Source of the DNA: Zerene cesonia
Lineage: Eukaryota; Arthropoda; Insecta; Lepidoptera; Pieridae
Assembly (NCBI RefSeq): GCF_012273895.1
Contig: NC_052114.1
Coordinates: 10,025,927 to 10,089,926, forward strand
Direction of reading: 5' to 3'
DNA length: 64,000 nucleotides
Part shown: positions 10,795-22,114 of the stretch, piece by piece
Numbering within the stretch: the stretch's first letter is position 1
Layout of the letters: each line of letters opens with the position of its first letter
The notes under the pieces: model-generated
What the model was told of the DNA's origin: nothing
What the model saw: only the letters and a program-made list of their open reading frames with translations
Database searches by the model: none
Position numbers and translations under genes: made by a program

Positions 10795-10945
10795 AGAGCT
10801 GAGGAGTTTATCTGAGCGCGCTAATCTCAGGAACCAGTGGTCCGATTTGTAAAATTGTTTCAGTACATGGACCGTTAATGAAGAAGAACCAAGGTTAATA
10901 TCATGGCCGACGTGAGTGAACCCGCGGTGCAAAGCCAGTAAATAT
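10795..10945 (-). repeat. family I interspersed repeat
   Basis: Contains GAGCGCGCTAATCTCAGGAA and CAGTGGTCCGATTTGTAAAA, with ACCCGCGGTGCAAAGCCAG at the right end, i.e. the CG-rich head of a minus-strand element. The tail near 10800 is worn. Recognised by resemblance to common lepidopteran repeats only. Confidence 0.55.
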
Positions 10946-11051
10946 ATGTATTACGTATGAGTAAAGGTATCTATTTTCCATAGCTATCAGTAGTAGCTCA
11001 TCAGTACTTGCCAAAGCTTTGCTTTGTAAAATTATAAGGCATCAAGAAAAC

Positions 11052-11095
11052 TCTGAAGACCAGTCAGTTCCAGAACTGACGAGTTAAACTTCAGA
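11052..11095. other. imperfect hairpin
   Basis: TCTGAAG (11052..11058) pairs with CTTCAGA (11089..11095), and GTCAGTTC (11063..11070) pairs with GAACTGAC (11073..11080) around a 2-base loop, with an asymmetric internal bulge between. It is too short for an ordinary animal microRNA precursor. It may be a chance fold. Confidence 0.35.
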
Positions 11096-11454
11096 ATTAT
11101 TAAAGGTTTACTCGCAAGAAAGTCAACATAAGATTTAACAGTCGCAAAGGTGTAGTATCGAGGTTCGAGCACAGTTCACCTGCTGCATTGTGTGCAAATA
11201 ATACTTCCGACATGCTTACCTCCTTGTCCAATTTCAACAAAAAACCCTTTCTTTTTTGCTTTGACCAAGTAGTAAAAACGTCTTTTATTTCATGGCTGTC
11301 CGCCGAATTGTCTATATGAATTTATATCGTGATCGTAATATTATTTTACTTCAAATCCAAGTGAATTGACACTGATTAAAGTATTCGTTAAATATTGTAT
11401 ACAAATAAGTTGTAGCTCCTGCCCGAAACCCGAATTATAAATAAACATTTTTTA

Positions 11455-11493
11455 AGTCATAGTCGGCAAAGTAGCTGGTGGGTCGCCTGACCA
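11455..11493 (-). repeat. W repeat, 3' end fragment
   Basis: AGTCATAGTCGGCAAAGTAG followed by CTGGTGGGTCGCCTGACC matches the 3' terminus of the W family (copies at 20177 and 47249 in the same orientation). Only about 40 bp remains. Confidence 0.55.
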
Positions 11494-13581
11494 TTTGTAT
11501 TTAAATTGTTACTTAGGAGCGGTCCCCCAACGCAACATATATTTTTTAGAATAATTAATACATTCTTAGGTACTTTAAGATTGAGTTTCTTTTATTATTT
11601 TTACTTTTTAAGGGGAAAAAGTTTTTGCGTCGGGGGTTTTTTAAATTTTAAATTTTATTCTTTATATCGTATAAGCATTATTTGTTATATACCTTGAGAA
11701 ATAAAACACGGCTAACAAACAAAACAAAATTATCTAATTAACAGCTCGAAATCGGTCTATTCATTTACGACTTACATAACAGTCTATTCAACTGCGAACA
11801 CTGAATAGTCAATTACGGCACCGCAAGTAACTAATGCGAACCCGTTTCAGCTCGAGTACAGATGAACGATAGTAATTAGTCAGTCTGTGACGTCAGTTTG
11901 TGAGCTTCACTGACCGACGCTTTCATCTTGCCGATTGGGGTACTGGTGGCAACGAATGAGGTACCGATTGCAGAATATGTGCGACATTTTGTATCTTATT
12001 AGTCAATATTGTTTTTGTAATTGAGTAAATAATTAATAATAAAACTATTTAGTAATAGCAATTTGTTTGGAGTTTTTTTTTTCTAAATTTGACTTTTAAT
12101 TGTAACCAATAGTCAAAATCTAAATTTCGTTACTTTTCAAAGAACGTTTACGAAATGACATTTTGGCAATAGATTTAAGCATTTGGTTATCAATTATCCG
12201 TTTTAAAAATTTGGGTTAAGCAACAGCTTTACCAATACAATGAAACGAAAAGGCAGTAAAAATGGAAGCACGTAAGTATATAAGATATATATGCATATGA
12301 AATATATCATTTGGAGCTGGCAATTACGAATATTGAAGGGGGAACATTTTTCGGCTCCCTACATACTATCATATACCTACATTACACAGAATACTGGGAC
12401 ATAATTATAGGTACATTAAAGGTGTCTCACCATGAAGACAAGATCTTATCTATGTTTTTTAAGCACAGAATAAATGCGAAAAAAAAAGTAAAAAGGTACA
12501 TAAGATAACATATCAATCGCCTACTGTTAGAATTAGGCCATATGTTAATAAAATGAACGGAATAGTCGTGTAAATTGGATGTAAGTTTCAAACTAAATCA
12601 ATTATACAATTAATGGTATGATACAAAGTTATACAAAACTTAGTCACTGTTTAGCTATCAGCCTGTAGGTATATTAGGTAGGTAGATATTAAAGTTTTTG
12701 CAGTATCATTTTTATTTATCAATTAGATACTGTTGGACCACGCTATTCAATGTTTTTATTTCCATCCTAGCATCATCAAAAGGCTATATTTCGGTCGGAT
12801 CGATGCTTGGTGCAGTCGCGCGCATGCGCTGCGCTGGCCAATGGTTATAGCGATCAATTTCATAAACCTCGCACACACCGCCCACACTGGAGCCATAGAT
12901 TATAAATGTATAGAGTTGATCTAAGGTTTTTGAATAGAACAATAACACAATTTTAGGTTTCTTAGAAATGGGATTTATGATGATTATCATCATATTAGGG
13001 CTAGACTAAGATTATTAAAAAAAACCTTTTGTACGTTATTTGATTAATACTCCTTCAACACAGTTATTATTGTAATAATTTTATTTAAAATGTTATTTTA
13101 GCAATATTTTTATCATATATAAATCATGTGCTGACACAGTTAAATGACAAATTTCACTATATCTACTTTAATTATATTTTAGATATAATATTAAAGTTAA
13201 CTGAAATTCCAATTATATCAAAAACCTCCTGCAATGATACCAGCTACAAAATTCTACTCTGTACAATTATGAATATCAGGTATAATCTGTGTTCACTCAA
13301 TTTCAGTTATTGAACTTTTATTCAGTAACACCGCAACAAGGCAAAACGAGAGCTCGTTTAGTTTCCTCCATTATGCTTTAGCGATTTCACTCCACTGCGC
13401 ACCGGTTCGTTCAATTGAATCTACAATTTTCATTGTTAAAGACGAAATTGTTTCTTTAACCTTTTACCTTCGCTTCAGGTGATTATTATATCGCTTTATT
13501 TATCACGTACGAAATACCACAGACACTATAATACTATACCAGAAGCAACACTAACACACATAAATTCTACTAACCTACTAG
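11494..13581. other. no gene seen; two lower-AT patches
   Basis: Mostly AT-rich. Patch one, about 11785..11970, includes a CRE-type TGACGTCA at 11889..11896. Patch two, about 12770..12910, includes the palindrome GCGCATGCGC (12820..12829, NRF-1-like) and GGCCAATGG, a CCAAT box, a few bases further on. Both are repeat-free as far as I can see. The second looks like a small CpG-type promoter or enhancer without an adjacent exon I can name. Confidence 0.35.
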
Positions 13582-13752
13582 TCCTACTAATATTATAAAT
13601 GCGAAAGTTTGTAAGGATGTGTTCGTTGCTCTTTCACGCAAAAACTACTGAACCGATTGCAATAAAATTTGGTACATATAGGCAACTTACTATCTTGATA
13701 TTCCTACGGGATACGGACTTACGCGGGTAAAACCGCGGGGCGCAGTTAATAT
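13582..13752 (-). repeat. family A interspersed repeat
   Basis: Minus-strand copy running from GCGCCCCGCGGTTTTACCCG near the right end to the CGCATTTATAATATTAGTAG tail at the left end. The initial CTAGCT is altered (TTAACT). The middle block (near 13690..13700) is slightly shortened relative to other copies. Confidence 0.8.
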
Positions 13753-14633
13753 AATAATATTTTGTTATCATCTTGATAAGGATTGGTCATGATGAAATTA
13801 GTACACGTATACTCTATAAAGAAACGAGTGAGAAAATATTGTAAATGTTTTTTTTCAGTTTTTTTTGAGCTATGTATGTTCTATTATAATATCTAAACAA
13901 TACACAAAACTCGCTATAACTCTTAATACGTATAGGTGCGTTTGTTAAAATTTAAACTAACTTTATTTGCTTTTTAGTTACATGTATGTGTGTTAAGTTA
14001 CAAAGTATCTTACTTATTTTGCACTTGTGTTGGTTCATGTGTGATCAATGACTTTTATTCTTATCCCCACTAAAAATCGGTTTATTTGTTTAAAAAGTCA
14101 TACAAACATACATATAAATAATTCTATAACTGTTTTCGTATCATTTTTATTTTATTATTTCAACTATAAGAGATCTGAAAATTTCTTCTTGAAAATTACT
14201 CTGAATCGCAGTTTAATCCTTACATTATATGTACAAGCTTTTGAACGCGGCTTCGCTTGCGTGGCACTCGATTTTTTTTTAATAATTCTATGACCGATCT
14301 TCAAAGATGTGTTTACACGAGTTGGTTTTATAAAATAATTCGACAGATAATCAAATAATTAAAATGAAACAACACACAATCTAAGTAGTGGGCGACCTTA
14401 TCATACAGATAAAGGAAACTTGTTGAAACAAAGTTGCAGCTAGCCGCGGTAGGTACGACAACTAACATCGATGAGGAATGCATAATATCACTACTTTTTT
14501 GCGAGTAAATCCATCCAGTATCTAGGAAGGAACAAACACACAACAGATTCTAATTCTATTAAATTATAGAGAACCGGTTGAGACAACGTCTTATCTTAAA
14601 CATTAGAAGCATACAGTCTAACTTTATAGTATA
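13753..14633. other. no gene seen
   Basis: AT-rich. A GCGGCTTCGCTTGCGTGG patch at 14249..14266 looks like a worn head of a CTAGCT-type repeat without a body. Frames of 71-81 codons show no domain. Confidence 0.45.
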
Positions 14634-14840
14634 CTAGCTGCGCCTCGAGGTTTCACCCGCGTAAGTCCCGTTGGAATATCGGGATAAAAAGGTGCCTATA
14701 TGTTATGCCACTTGTCCAGCTGTCTACGTACCAAATTTAATTGCAATCGGTTCAGTAGTTTTTGCGTGAAAGAGCAACAAACGCACACACATCCTTACAA
14801 ACTTTCGCATTTATAATATTAATAGTAGGATTAGTAGGAT
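14634..14840 (+). repeat. family A interspersed repeat
   Basis: Complete copy from CTAGCTGCGCCTCGAGGTTT to a duplicated tail (TAATATTAATAGTAGGATTAGTAGGAT, the last unit repeated). Tail-unit repetition of this kind is what slippage during target-primed reverse transcription gives, which hints at a retrotransposed origin. Confidence 0.8.
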
Positions 14841-15017
14841 AGTACAATCAAGGATCACTTACAAATATGACGGTAAGAGATTTTTTTATCGTTCCAGTAG
14901 TTTAGTTTAGCTTTTTATGAACAAGCATAGATTTATTTTGCACAACGGCATATATTCTATAGATTTAAGTCGAACAATATAGAGAATAATTAAGAATGCG
15001 TATTGCATGCAAATAAA

Positions 15018-15232
15018 AAAGCAGTGGTGGCTCAGTGGTGAGGACCTCGGACATAAAAGTCGAGGGTCCATCCCAGGCGAGCTGTAAGACATAAACGACG
15101 TTTGACGACATTTGGCAGCTGCTAACCCACATTTGTCCAGTGTGGTAGATTATAGCTTGGACCCTCATAGGAGGCGTATGTCCTAGCAGTGGGAATATGT
15201 ATGAAGATGGGCTGATGACGATGATGATGATC
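15018..15232 (+). repeat. S SINE, nearly complete
   Basis: The head GCAGTGGTGGCTCAGTGGTG holds an A-box match (TGGCTCAGTGG). AGGGTCCATCCC stands where the B box belongs. The 3' half follows (TGCTAACCCACATTTGTCCA, AGCAGTGGGAATATGTATGA) with a (GAT)n tail. The middle block (ACGACTCGAAACGG in other copies) is deleted, so the copy is about 215 bp. Confidence 0.8.
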
Positions 15233-15290
15233 AAAATATCAAACCTCTAAAGAAGAACAATAAAAACAATAAAAACAAAAAAACAACAAT

Positions 15291-15632
15291 TGTATGTGGG
15301 AGTCGAGCACGCTTCGGCACGAATTGGGCCAGCTCGCACCGGGGAAGTACCAAACCCCCACAGAAAACCGGCGTGAAATAGTGGCATGCCACTGTGTTTC
15401 GTACGGTGAGTGGGGGAGCCGGAGGCCCCTTTCCTTTTCCTCACCTGTCCCAGTCCATTCCTTCTTTCCAGTCGATAATCCTTTCCTTTTCCCTTACCCC
15501 ATAAAAGCGGGCAGCGCATTCGCAGAGGCTCTACCTTTGCGAATGTTCATGGGCGGTGGTGATCGCTTACCATCAGGCGAACCATCAGCTCAGTTGCCCG
15601 CTATGACATAAAAAAAAATAAAAAATAAAAAA
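15291..15632 (+). mobile_element. W element, full-length
   Basis: It starts GTATGTGGGAGTCGAGCACG and ends CCCGCTATGACATAAAAAAA, about 340 bp with an A-rich tail. It is very similar by eye to 61638..61963. A frame is open almost end to end (15294..15611, starting MWESSTLRHELGQLAPGKY), and the homologous frame is also open in the other full copy. It lacks obvious Pol III boxes, and no reverse transcriptase is present. A poly(A)-tailed SINE-like or truncated LINE-like element is most likely. A 12 bp stem lies at 15517..15545. Confidence 0.8.
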
Positions 15633-15645
15633 GAACCTAAAATAA

Positions 15646-15740
15646 GCGCTTATAACATGGTATTTTTTTTTTGAGATGAATCTTAATGCTAGCCTGAAGG
15701 GCTACTACATTTTAACACGGGCGCGCTTATAACATGGTAT
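15646..15740 (-). mobile_element. 59 bp retro-insertion with 18 bp target duplication
   Basis: GCGCTTATAACATGGTAT occurs at 15646..15663 and again at 15723..15740, flanking a 59 bp insert that begins with a T-run. Read on the minus strand the insert ends in poly(A), so this is a short, 5'-truncated, poly(A)-tailed retro-insertion. The insert has AGTAGCCCTTCAGGCTAGCA, which I take to be the 3' end of an unidentified LINE. Confidence 0.75.
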
Positions 15741-17199
15741 TAGATTGATAAAACGACATACAATTTCCTCATACTCTTCAACCAATACCAAACACGCATA
15801 TCGAAACCACAAATTACATAACATAAATAATGCTATCCTCGAAACAATACAAAGTTACCATTTACATCCCAAACAAACCTGTCAATCATCAATGACCACC
15901 AAACAACGTGGAATGCTCCTAATTGACACAGGCTCGCATAAAATGAGCATATGTAAATGTTATGTCCGCGTTTAGCGTAATGAGGTCGTATAAGGCCCAC
16001 GGTGCATGGGAGGGGGGGCGGCCCTATATGGGCAAGATATGCCCGCGCCTCTCGTGCCACGGTAATGTCGCGCTGGGGGCACCAATGTGAGTGGATGTTG
16101 GGGATAATATGTGGTACATAACCAAAGGATGACTGGACTCATTTGTTGTATGCAGATTAATGATTCGAATTAAAAAACTCTTCCAACACCTATCTATATT
16201 GACTTCTATTCAAATTTTAATACAATAAAAAAATGAAAAAATCTTTTTCACAAAATTCATTAATTTTACTTTATAAATGGTGCCTCGGCTTTTTTAAGCA
16301 ATCACGCGAAATTTTGGTCATGTCAATTTCTTCAATCGAATGCAATATTATTCTAAATGGTAGTTTACTTAACAAACAAATAAAGTGGAATTTTCTGCCA
16401 ACTTCAATTAATTTTTTTTTTAATCACTATTCTGATATTCCTGTGACAACCTACTAAGCTTTGTACCTTCCATCACACCTCAGTTATAAATTTTTCCGTT
16501 ACATCGATTATAAAGTGTAGTTCAAAAAATCCGGGAAAATCGCAAAACATTTGCACACTCGCAGCTATATAAGACGTGCCTACATTCATCTAGTTATCCC
16601 GCTGACAGAAGCAATTACGCTTTTTGCGATACACTTAGTGGAAATGTATCAGACAATGAGCTAAGACTAACTCTTATATAAGAAAGACTTAGCGAGAAAA
16701 TGGTCCCAATACATGTTGAACGCAAAAACAGATCACACGTAAGGGCATTGTTCCGAGAAGAGACATCAGCGTCGTGTTTTTGGAATTCAAATCAATGTTT
16801 GGAGCGGTGGACTTCTGAGGGCATTAGTTTTGTTTGGTTTTACGTGTGCGCCTTTAGAGGGCTCTAAGTGGTGTTAATTGGCAGTTTTTCCTGGTGTTGA
16901 TCAGCACTGAGCTGATTACGCGAGTTAAAGACAATATTCCCTTTTTCCTGAAGATGGTCGGGCAAATAGCTGATAATTTAAAGGAAAAAAAGCGGAACAG
17001 TTTTTATAGAGTAGATAAATATATTTATCATAAGAATTAATGGACGATCAGTCGTTCTTTCCATCCTTCCTTTTCGATGAAAAATATTTATGACAAAAAC
17101 CGTGCTACGTGTTTTTAAATTTAAGTGTTAAATCATTGTGTAGGTCAAATTACGTATATCAGTTCAAATAAGTATAACACAGGTGATATACCATATTGT
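15741..17199. other. no gene seen
   Basis: A GC-rich patch at about 15965..16100 includes GGGAGGGGGGGCGGCCC and CCCGCGCC. Region 16490..16880 is more balanced but carries no frame that I can assign. No transposase motif recognised. Confidence 0.4.
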
Positions 17200-17500
17200 A
17201 GGAATCGAGGACGCTTTTAATCGTGGAGTCGTCATTTCCTGTGGGGGTTTGGGAAATTTCCCACAAAGAAAGAAGAAAATCGAAAATCTGCATGCTACTA
17301 GTAAGTGGTGGTGTAAGTGGTGAAGCCGGAGGCTCGTATCCGTTTCTTCTCTCTCGTACTAGTCCATTCCGATATTCCTGTCATCAATTGTTACTTCATC
17401 CTGTTTGCCCGATAAGCTGGCAACACATTAGCTAGGATATTATTAGCGATCCATCAGGCAACCTACCAGCTCGGTTGCCCGCTATGATATAAAAAAAATA
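17200..17500 (+). repeat. W element, old degenerate copy
   Basis: Blocks appear in W order: AATCGAGGACGCTTTTAATC, CCTGTGGGGGTTTGGG, GAAGCCGGAGGCTCGTATCC, ACTAGTCCATTCCGATATTC, CAACCTACCAGCTCGGTTGC, then CCGCTATGATATAAAAAAAA. It is heavily diverged and the long W frame is broken. Confidence 0.7.
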
Positions 17501-18499
17501 CCGGGTCCCCAATATATGTTCGTTTTCTTCGCAACCAACGGAAGCCTTACTCAGTATTCCGCCTACATATCTATAAAACTATTTGACACTGGAAAACAGG
17601 CGTGAAATCCCAACACCCGACAGATACTTTCGCATTTATAATATTACGGATAGATAACCTAACAAGCGAACCGAAGCGCCAGGAAATCTAGTTGAACACA
17701 TGCCAGATATCGGTTGGTTAGTTTCAAACGGAGCGCTGCCACGCTCGCATAGCGCGCATGCCTTCCGTGTTCATAGCTTGCGAGACATACTCCTCTGACC
17801 GTTAACATTGGGTAATGCTCTCATATTATTAAATTGACGTGCAGACGAAGGAGCACATCCGAATGGATTAAGCTTCGAATTTTTGTAATTGAACGCCTCT
17901 AATTTTTAGTTTTATAGCATTCAAATGCTTATTGAAATAAATAATAGTTTAAAAAAACTAAAAAACACGCTTTTTATAGAAAACCGTACTAAAAAATAGA
18001 AAATAAATTTAAAAGAAATTTAAATTAAGAAAATAGTGTTAAAAATTTCAATGATTATAAATTAATACTAGCGTGAGTAAAAAAAAAAATATTTTATTTA
18101 AAAAAAAGCGTGGAACAATGAATGCAATTAATATAATAAGGCCTATACATTATTTTCGTTTAATCCTAGACCAACACAGATGGAGGCGGGAGCGAATGTA
18201 ACAAGAGGCAAAAATACTATTCAAAAATAAAACAGAATTAAAATAAATCACACCATTGAATTACACTTAATTAAATAGCATGTCGCCTTTAATTCTGCAT
18301 TTAATTTGTCTCACGCATAAAATCGACTGTTTTAACATAATATTATCATACGTTAAATATTCATTGATGTCATAGGAGGCCCTTGCTAGTACCTTGACTC
18401 TTATAGGAACAAGTTAAGACCATATAAGTAAATTTTCTTTTTGTATTTTGCTGCGTGGCACATTTAAAAATCATTTTATTCAATCAATTCTAGCTATTC

Positions 18500-18640
18500 T
18501 ACTATACTACTAGAATATATATACCTATGTAATTCCGTGAAGTTGCAGCTTTCTAATGGTGAATTTTTGAAATCGGTCAAGTATTTTCGGTGTGAAACAT
18601 TACAAACATACATTCTAATTGTTCTTCATGATAACACTAG
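18500..18640 (+). repeat. family G interspersed repeat
   Basis: ACCTATGTAATTCCGTGAAG, TTGCAGCTTTCTAATGGTGA and TGAAATCGGTCAAGTATTTT, then ACATTACAAACATACATTCT. The same blocks are seen at 56084..56257. Head and tail are both worn. Confidence 0.55.
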
Positions 18641-19432
18641 TACAGATTTACTTATATCCTTTATAACATATACTTTATCTAATGTGACTAAGTGACTTAA
18701 ATCTTGTCTGCTATATTATGCTAGTCACATATGCTTTAATTAGACTTTTTAATTGGTCAATAAAGTTAATTTTAATTTACATAGAACGAGACTTACAAGT
18801 GAAGAAGTCGCAACGTATCTAGAAAAGCAAAATTTAATAAAACTGCCGCCTCCTCAACCCATTAAAGGCTTAAAGATTGCCCTTAATTATAAAAAGTGAC
18901 GCACTGGCAAAAAATATCTCAGTATCTCATGTTTACATAATTCACAGTTTCAATATAAACATTTAATTGTACAATTAACAAACACAAACCACCACATTTA
19001 CAAACATAATACACTTTTTTAGTCATTTTGCTATATGTTTTTCTTTAATTCCTGTAGTGTATCAAATATACCGCTAAAAATGAACATTATAAACATGTAT
19101 TTCTTGCAAGACTTGGTAGATACTATCTTGTTACTATGTAAGCGAGGTCGTTTACATCATATTATAGTGTAGGTACTGAGCTATATTAGTTTTTGTCTGT
19201 GGCTTTCCCCGTTTTTTTATTAACTAGCCCTCTATTCTTTGCCACAAAAGTTCGAGAACACGTTTGTCTATTTATTACTGACCCAATAAAGGTTTTTCTG
19301 TGTCTGCGTCTGTGTATATCGAGGGATAGTTATCGTCTGAGAATTCCCAACTTTCTGCACACTGATATTTCTAATTGTTCGTTCTTTATAAAATTCCTTC
19401 AAGGCAAAAAAAAAATAATTTGTCGCATAATA

Positions 19433-19490
19433 TAACTGTGTCCCAGCAGTGGGAACACATATGGGCTGAAGATGATGATGATGATGATAA
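19433..19490 (+). repeat. S SINE, 3' tail only
   Basis: GTGTCCCAGCAGTGGGAACA followed by CATATGGGCTGAAGATGATG and further GAT units. Strongly 5'-truncated copy. Confidence 0.75.
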
Positions 19491-20176
19491 TAACATACTT
19501 GATACTTAATTTCTTTATACTTTTGTGACCTTGCTTCTGCAGTAGCTCTCTCTAATATGAGATTTAAATTTTGAGAAAAGTATTAACAAACACCACTAAA
19601 AAAATGCAACAAACTGCAAAATAAACTTTATATCCCGAACATATCAACGTAATAATACATACTTGGATTTAAATCATGAGAGCGATATTTCAACATCGGA
19701 CACGCCTTCCTTTAAAATTTGTTCCATATATTTTTATAGCCCCGCTCAAATCTCAATTAGTTGTTAAAAACATTAATTGCCCTCATGTATTATGTATTGA
19801 AAATTATTAGTGGGTAATTAAGAGGGAAGAAAGGCTTGCTTTAAATTCTATGATATCGTTATGATTTTTGATTGATTCTACATAATGTTGTAGTCGGGAT
19901 GTTTTGTTTAACATTTCTCGGTACCGCGCGGTCGCGTTTGAGATATAGTTATGTTATACAATGGCTTTTGGGAAAATTGTTTTAATAAGACAAGGTACGT
20001 TATCTTATATGTTATTTATTTTTTGCGGCGAGATAATTCTATCATTGTCAAATTTCCGTTGAGAACTTTCAGCAATGAAAAGTAATTATTATTCGGGTAA
20101 TGAAATCAAACCACTTCATATATCTATCTTGCATCTATATTTTTACGCGACTCGTTGGACTATTTTTCGAGTGCAT

Positions 20177-20527
20177 TTTTTTTTTTTTTTTATGTCATAG
20201 TCGGCAATGGAGCTGGTAGAACGCCTGATGGTAAGCGCTACCACCGCCCATGAACATTTGTAGAGACGTAAAGTCGATTACAGACCTTACGCCTCTACAA
20301 ATGGATTGCCGACTTTATATTGGGAAGGGATTAAGAAAGGATTGGCGAGAGGAATAAAGGAAAGGACTGGGAAGGGGAAGGAAAAGGACATGGGCCTCCG
20401 GCTCCCCCACTCACCGAACGAAACACAGCAGAATGCTATTTCACGTCGGTCTTCTGTGGGGGTGTGGTACTTCCCCGGTGCGAGCTGGCCCAATTCGTGC
20501 CGAAGCGTGCTCGACTACCACATACAA
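20177..20527 (-). mobile_element. W element, full-length variant with extended stem
   Basis: The minus-strand copy reads from GTATGTGGTAGTCGAGCACG at about 20527 to a T-run (poly(A) on its own strand) at 20169..20189. It differs from the other full copies at 20240..20320, where CATTTGTAGAGACGTAA (20255..20271) pairs with 20287..20303 as a 17 bp stem with one mismatch. A 47249..47330 fragment shares the ATTTG-GAGAG-CGTAA variant, so this is a subfamily. The frame is open for 68 codons only. Confidence 0.8.
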
Positions 20528-21793
20528 AGTATGTATTTGTACATATATGTATGACTCTTATATATATACGTATATTTAGGACTATTAATGCTTATTTCTT
20601 TTGCCCAACTTCCCAAACAGCCGTACATATTATTATGTTTAAATCTGTACCCGCTGTACAGAAGTCATTTGGAAGTCATTGTATCATCACAATTGTTGTT
20701 GTATATAGGCTATATCATTAACGAAATGGCGCAAATTGTAAAAAAAAACGAGATGTATTTGCTTTTATTTTCTATCCTAGCAATACCTATATCAAATGAA
20801 AGAACGTAAAATTATCAATTCACTAAAACTAACAAATTAGCAGTCGGGTATTTTGTTTTCTGCTTACTCTTGAAACCATGCTAATCAGCCTCTGTGAGGA
20901 TGGATAAATAGGTGTTTAAAACTTCCACTCAAGCGATCTATTAGCTAATATTTTAATAAAAAAAAAATTGTATTGCACGTCTTATAAAACGCGAAGGCAA
21001 GCACAAAATAAAGACATAAATACCCACTGGCTTATCATCAATTAATAAGACAGTAGACCGCAAAGCGAGAGTGATAAATAAAATTACTACAATTATCAAT
21101 TCTAGATCTGAAACTATAAATCAATCGTTGCAACGTTTATATTTACCCACTGCTCAATGGGCGCTCGCGACGCGTTTGGCGCGGTTCAAATTCTGAGAGC
21201 ATTAGCTGTTTACGGCGACACTTGCGCAGGCGGTTGGACGCTGCGTTTGTTATGCGGTTATTCTATTGGTATTATTGGTAGAATCTTCTAGCATGAACTT
21301 GGAACGTCTTATTGTGATAGAAGATAGTTAATAAATACGTCATTTTTTCTTAAGAAGTCAGAACTGCATCGCACATTCTTTGCGTGTTTGTATTTTGAGT
21401 TGTTCAAATAATTTTATTAATCGTTTAAATGATTTTGTCATTACGGTATTAAAATAGCTTTATTATGTTTGTAACATAATTGTTATAATCCTAGATCAGA
21501 TCCGGATATTATAGACCAAGAAGATACTTCGAAAATATTATTTCTTAATAATATCTGCGCCTAAAATAAAACGCCCCTTGACAATATTCAAAATGACATA
21601 AGTAAAGCCGCTCGTACACAAACACCTTAAATATTTCTCACAGTTCGCCTCCGTGATTGATGTGTGGGTAATAATTGTTCTTAATTGTCATTGATTGAAA
21701 CTAGGAAGATGTTTAAATGTCATTCTATTGAAATAACGTATACTCTGTATACTGTATATAACTACGCATATACAGGTTTTACTTACGTAGCAA
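20528..21793. other. no gene seen; one CpG patch
   Basis: The patch at about 21145..21260 is clearly lower in AT (GGGCGCTCGCGACGCGTTTG, TTGCGCAGGCGGTTGGACGC) and repeat-free. It is a candidate regulatory element. The flanks are AT-rich. Confidence 0.4.
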
Positions 21794-21893
21794 TTATTTA
21801 ATAATCTGTGGTTATAATACATATACGGGTGTATTTTATATTCGTAATTGAGGTAATACTAGGTAAATCTTAAAAAAATTTTGAAATAATAAC
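21794..21893 (+). repeat. left copy of a diverged ~100 bp duplication
   Basis: This begins TTATTTAATAATCTGTGGTT and ends AATAATAAC. It matches 22113..22216 along its length by eye (shared CTGTGGTTATA, ATTCGTAATTG, TAAATCTTAAAA in order). The family A repeat sits between the two copies. Confidence 0.7.
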
Positions 21894-21910
21894 AAACCTA
21901 CTTCCTCTAA

Positions 21911-22114
21911 TATCTTACTAATATTATAAATGCGAAAGTTTGTTAGAATGTGTGTGTGTTTGCTGCTCTTTCACGCAAAAACTACTGAACCGATTGCGAT
22001 GAAATTAGGTACGTAGGCAGTTGGACAACTGAAATAACATATAGGCAACTTTTTATCCCGATATTCCTACGGGATACGGACTTATGCGGGTGAGACCGCG
22101 AGGCGCAGCTAGTT
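21911..22114 (-). repeat. family A interspersed repeat
   Basis: Complete minus-strand copy from CTAGCTGCGCCTCGCGGTCT (right end) to CATTTATAATATTAGTAAGA (left end). It has the full middle block with the ACGTAGGCAGTTGGACAACT segment that some copies have lost. It is flanked by the 21794..21893 and 22113..22216 duplication. Confidence 0.8.

Larger units (their letters stand above)
9847..11454. other. no gene seen apart from repeats and a hairpin
   Basis: Holds family H and I copies and the 11052..11095 hairpin. Around 10020..10200 composition is more balanced and frames stay open for up to 79 codons, but no domain is evident and no splice context can be argued. Near 10655..10715 a GGTCCGATTC-containing patch may be a very worn tRNA-like head. 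Confidence 0.4.
17501..20176. other. no gene seen apart from repeat fragments
   Basis: Contains a family G copy (18500..18640) and an S tail (19433..19490). A CpG-bearing patch at about 17690..17800 includes GAGCGCTGCCACGCTCGCAT. The rest is AT-rich. Polypurine or polypyrimidine A/T runs near 17950..18110 are low complexity. Confidence 0.4.

Noticed and set aside
15247..15519. 90-codon minus-strand frame in the W element
   Set aside because: Antisense of the better supported W frame. Kept only as a control for the openness test.
16490..16880. mariner or other transposase remnant
   Set aside because: The composition is more balanced and parts looked gene-like, but no catalytic motif or terminal inverted repeat was found.
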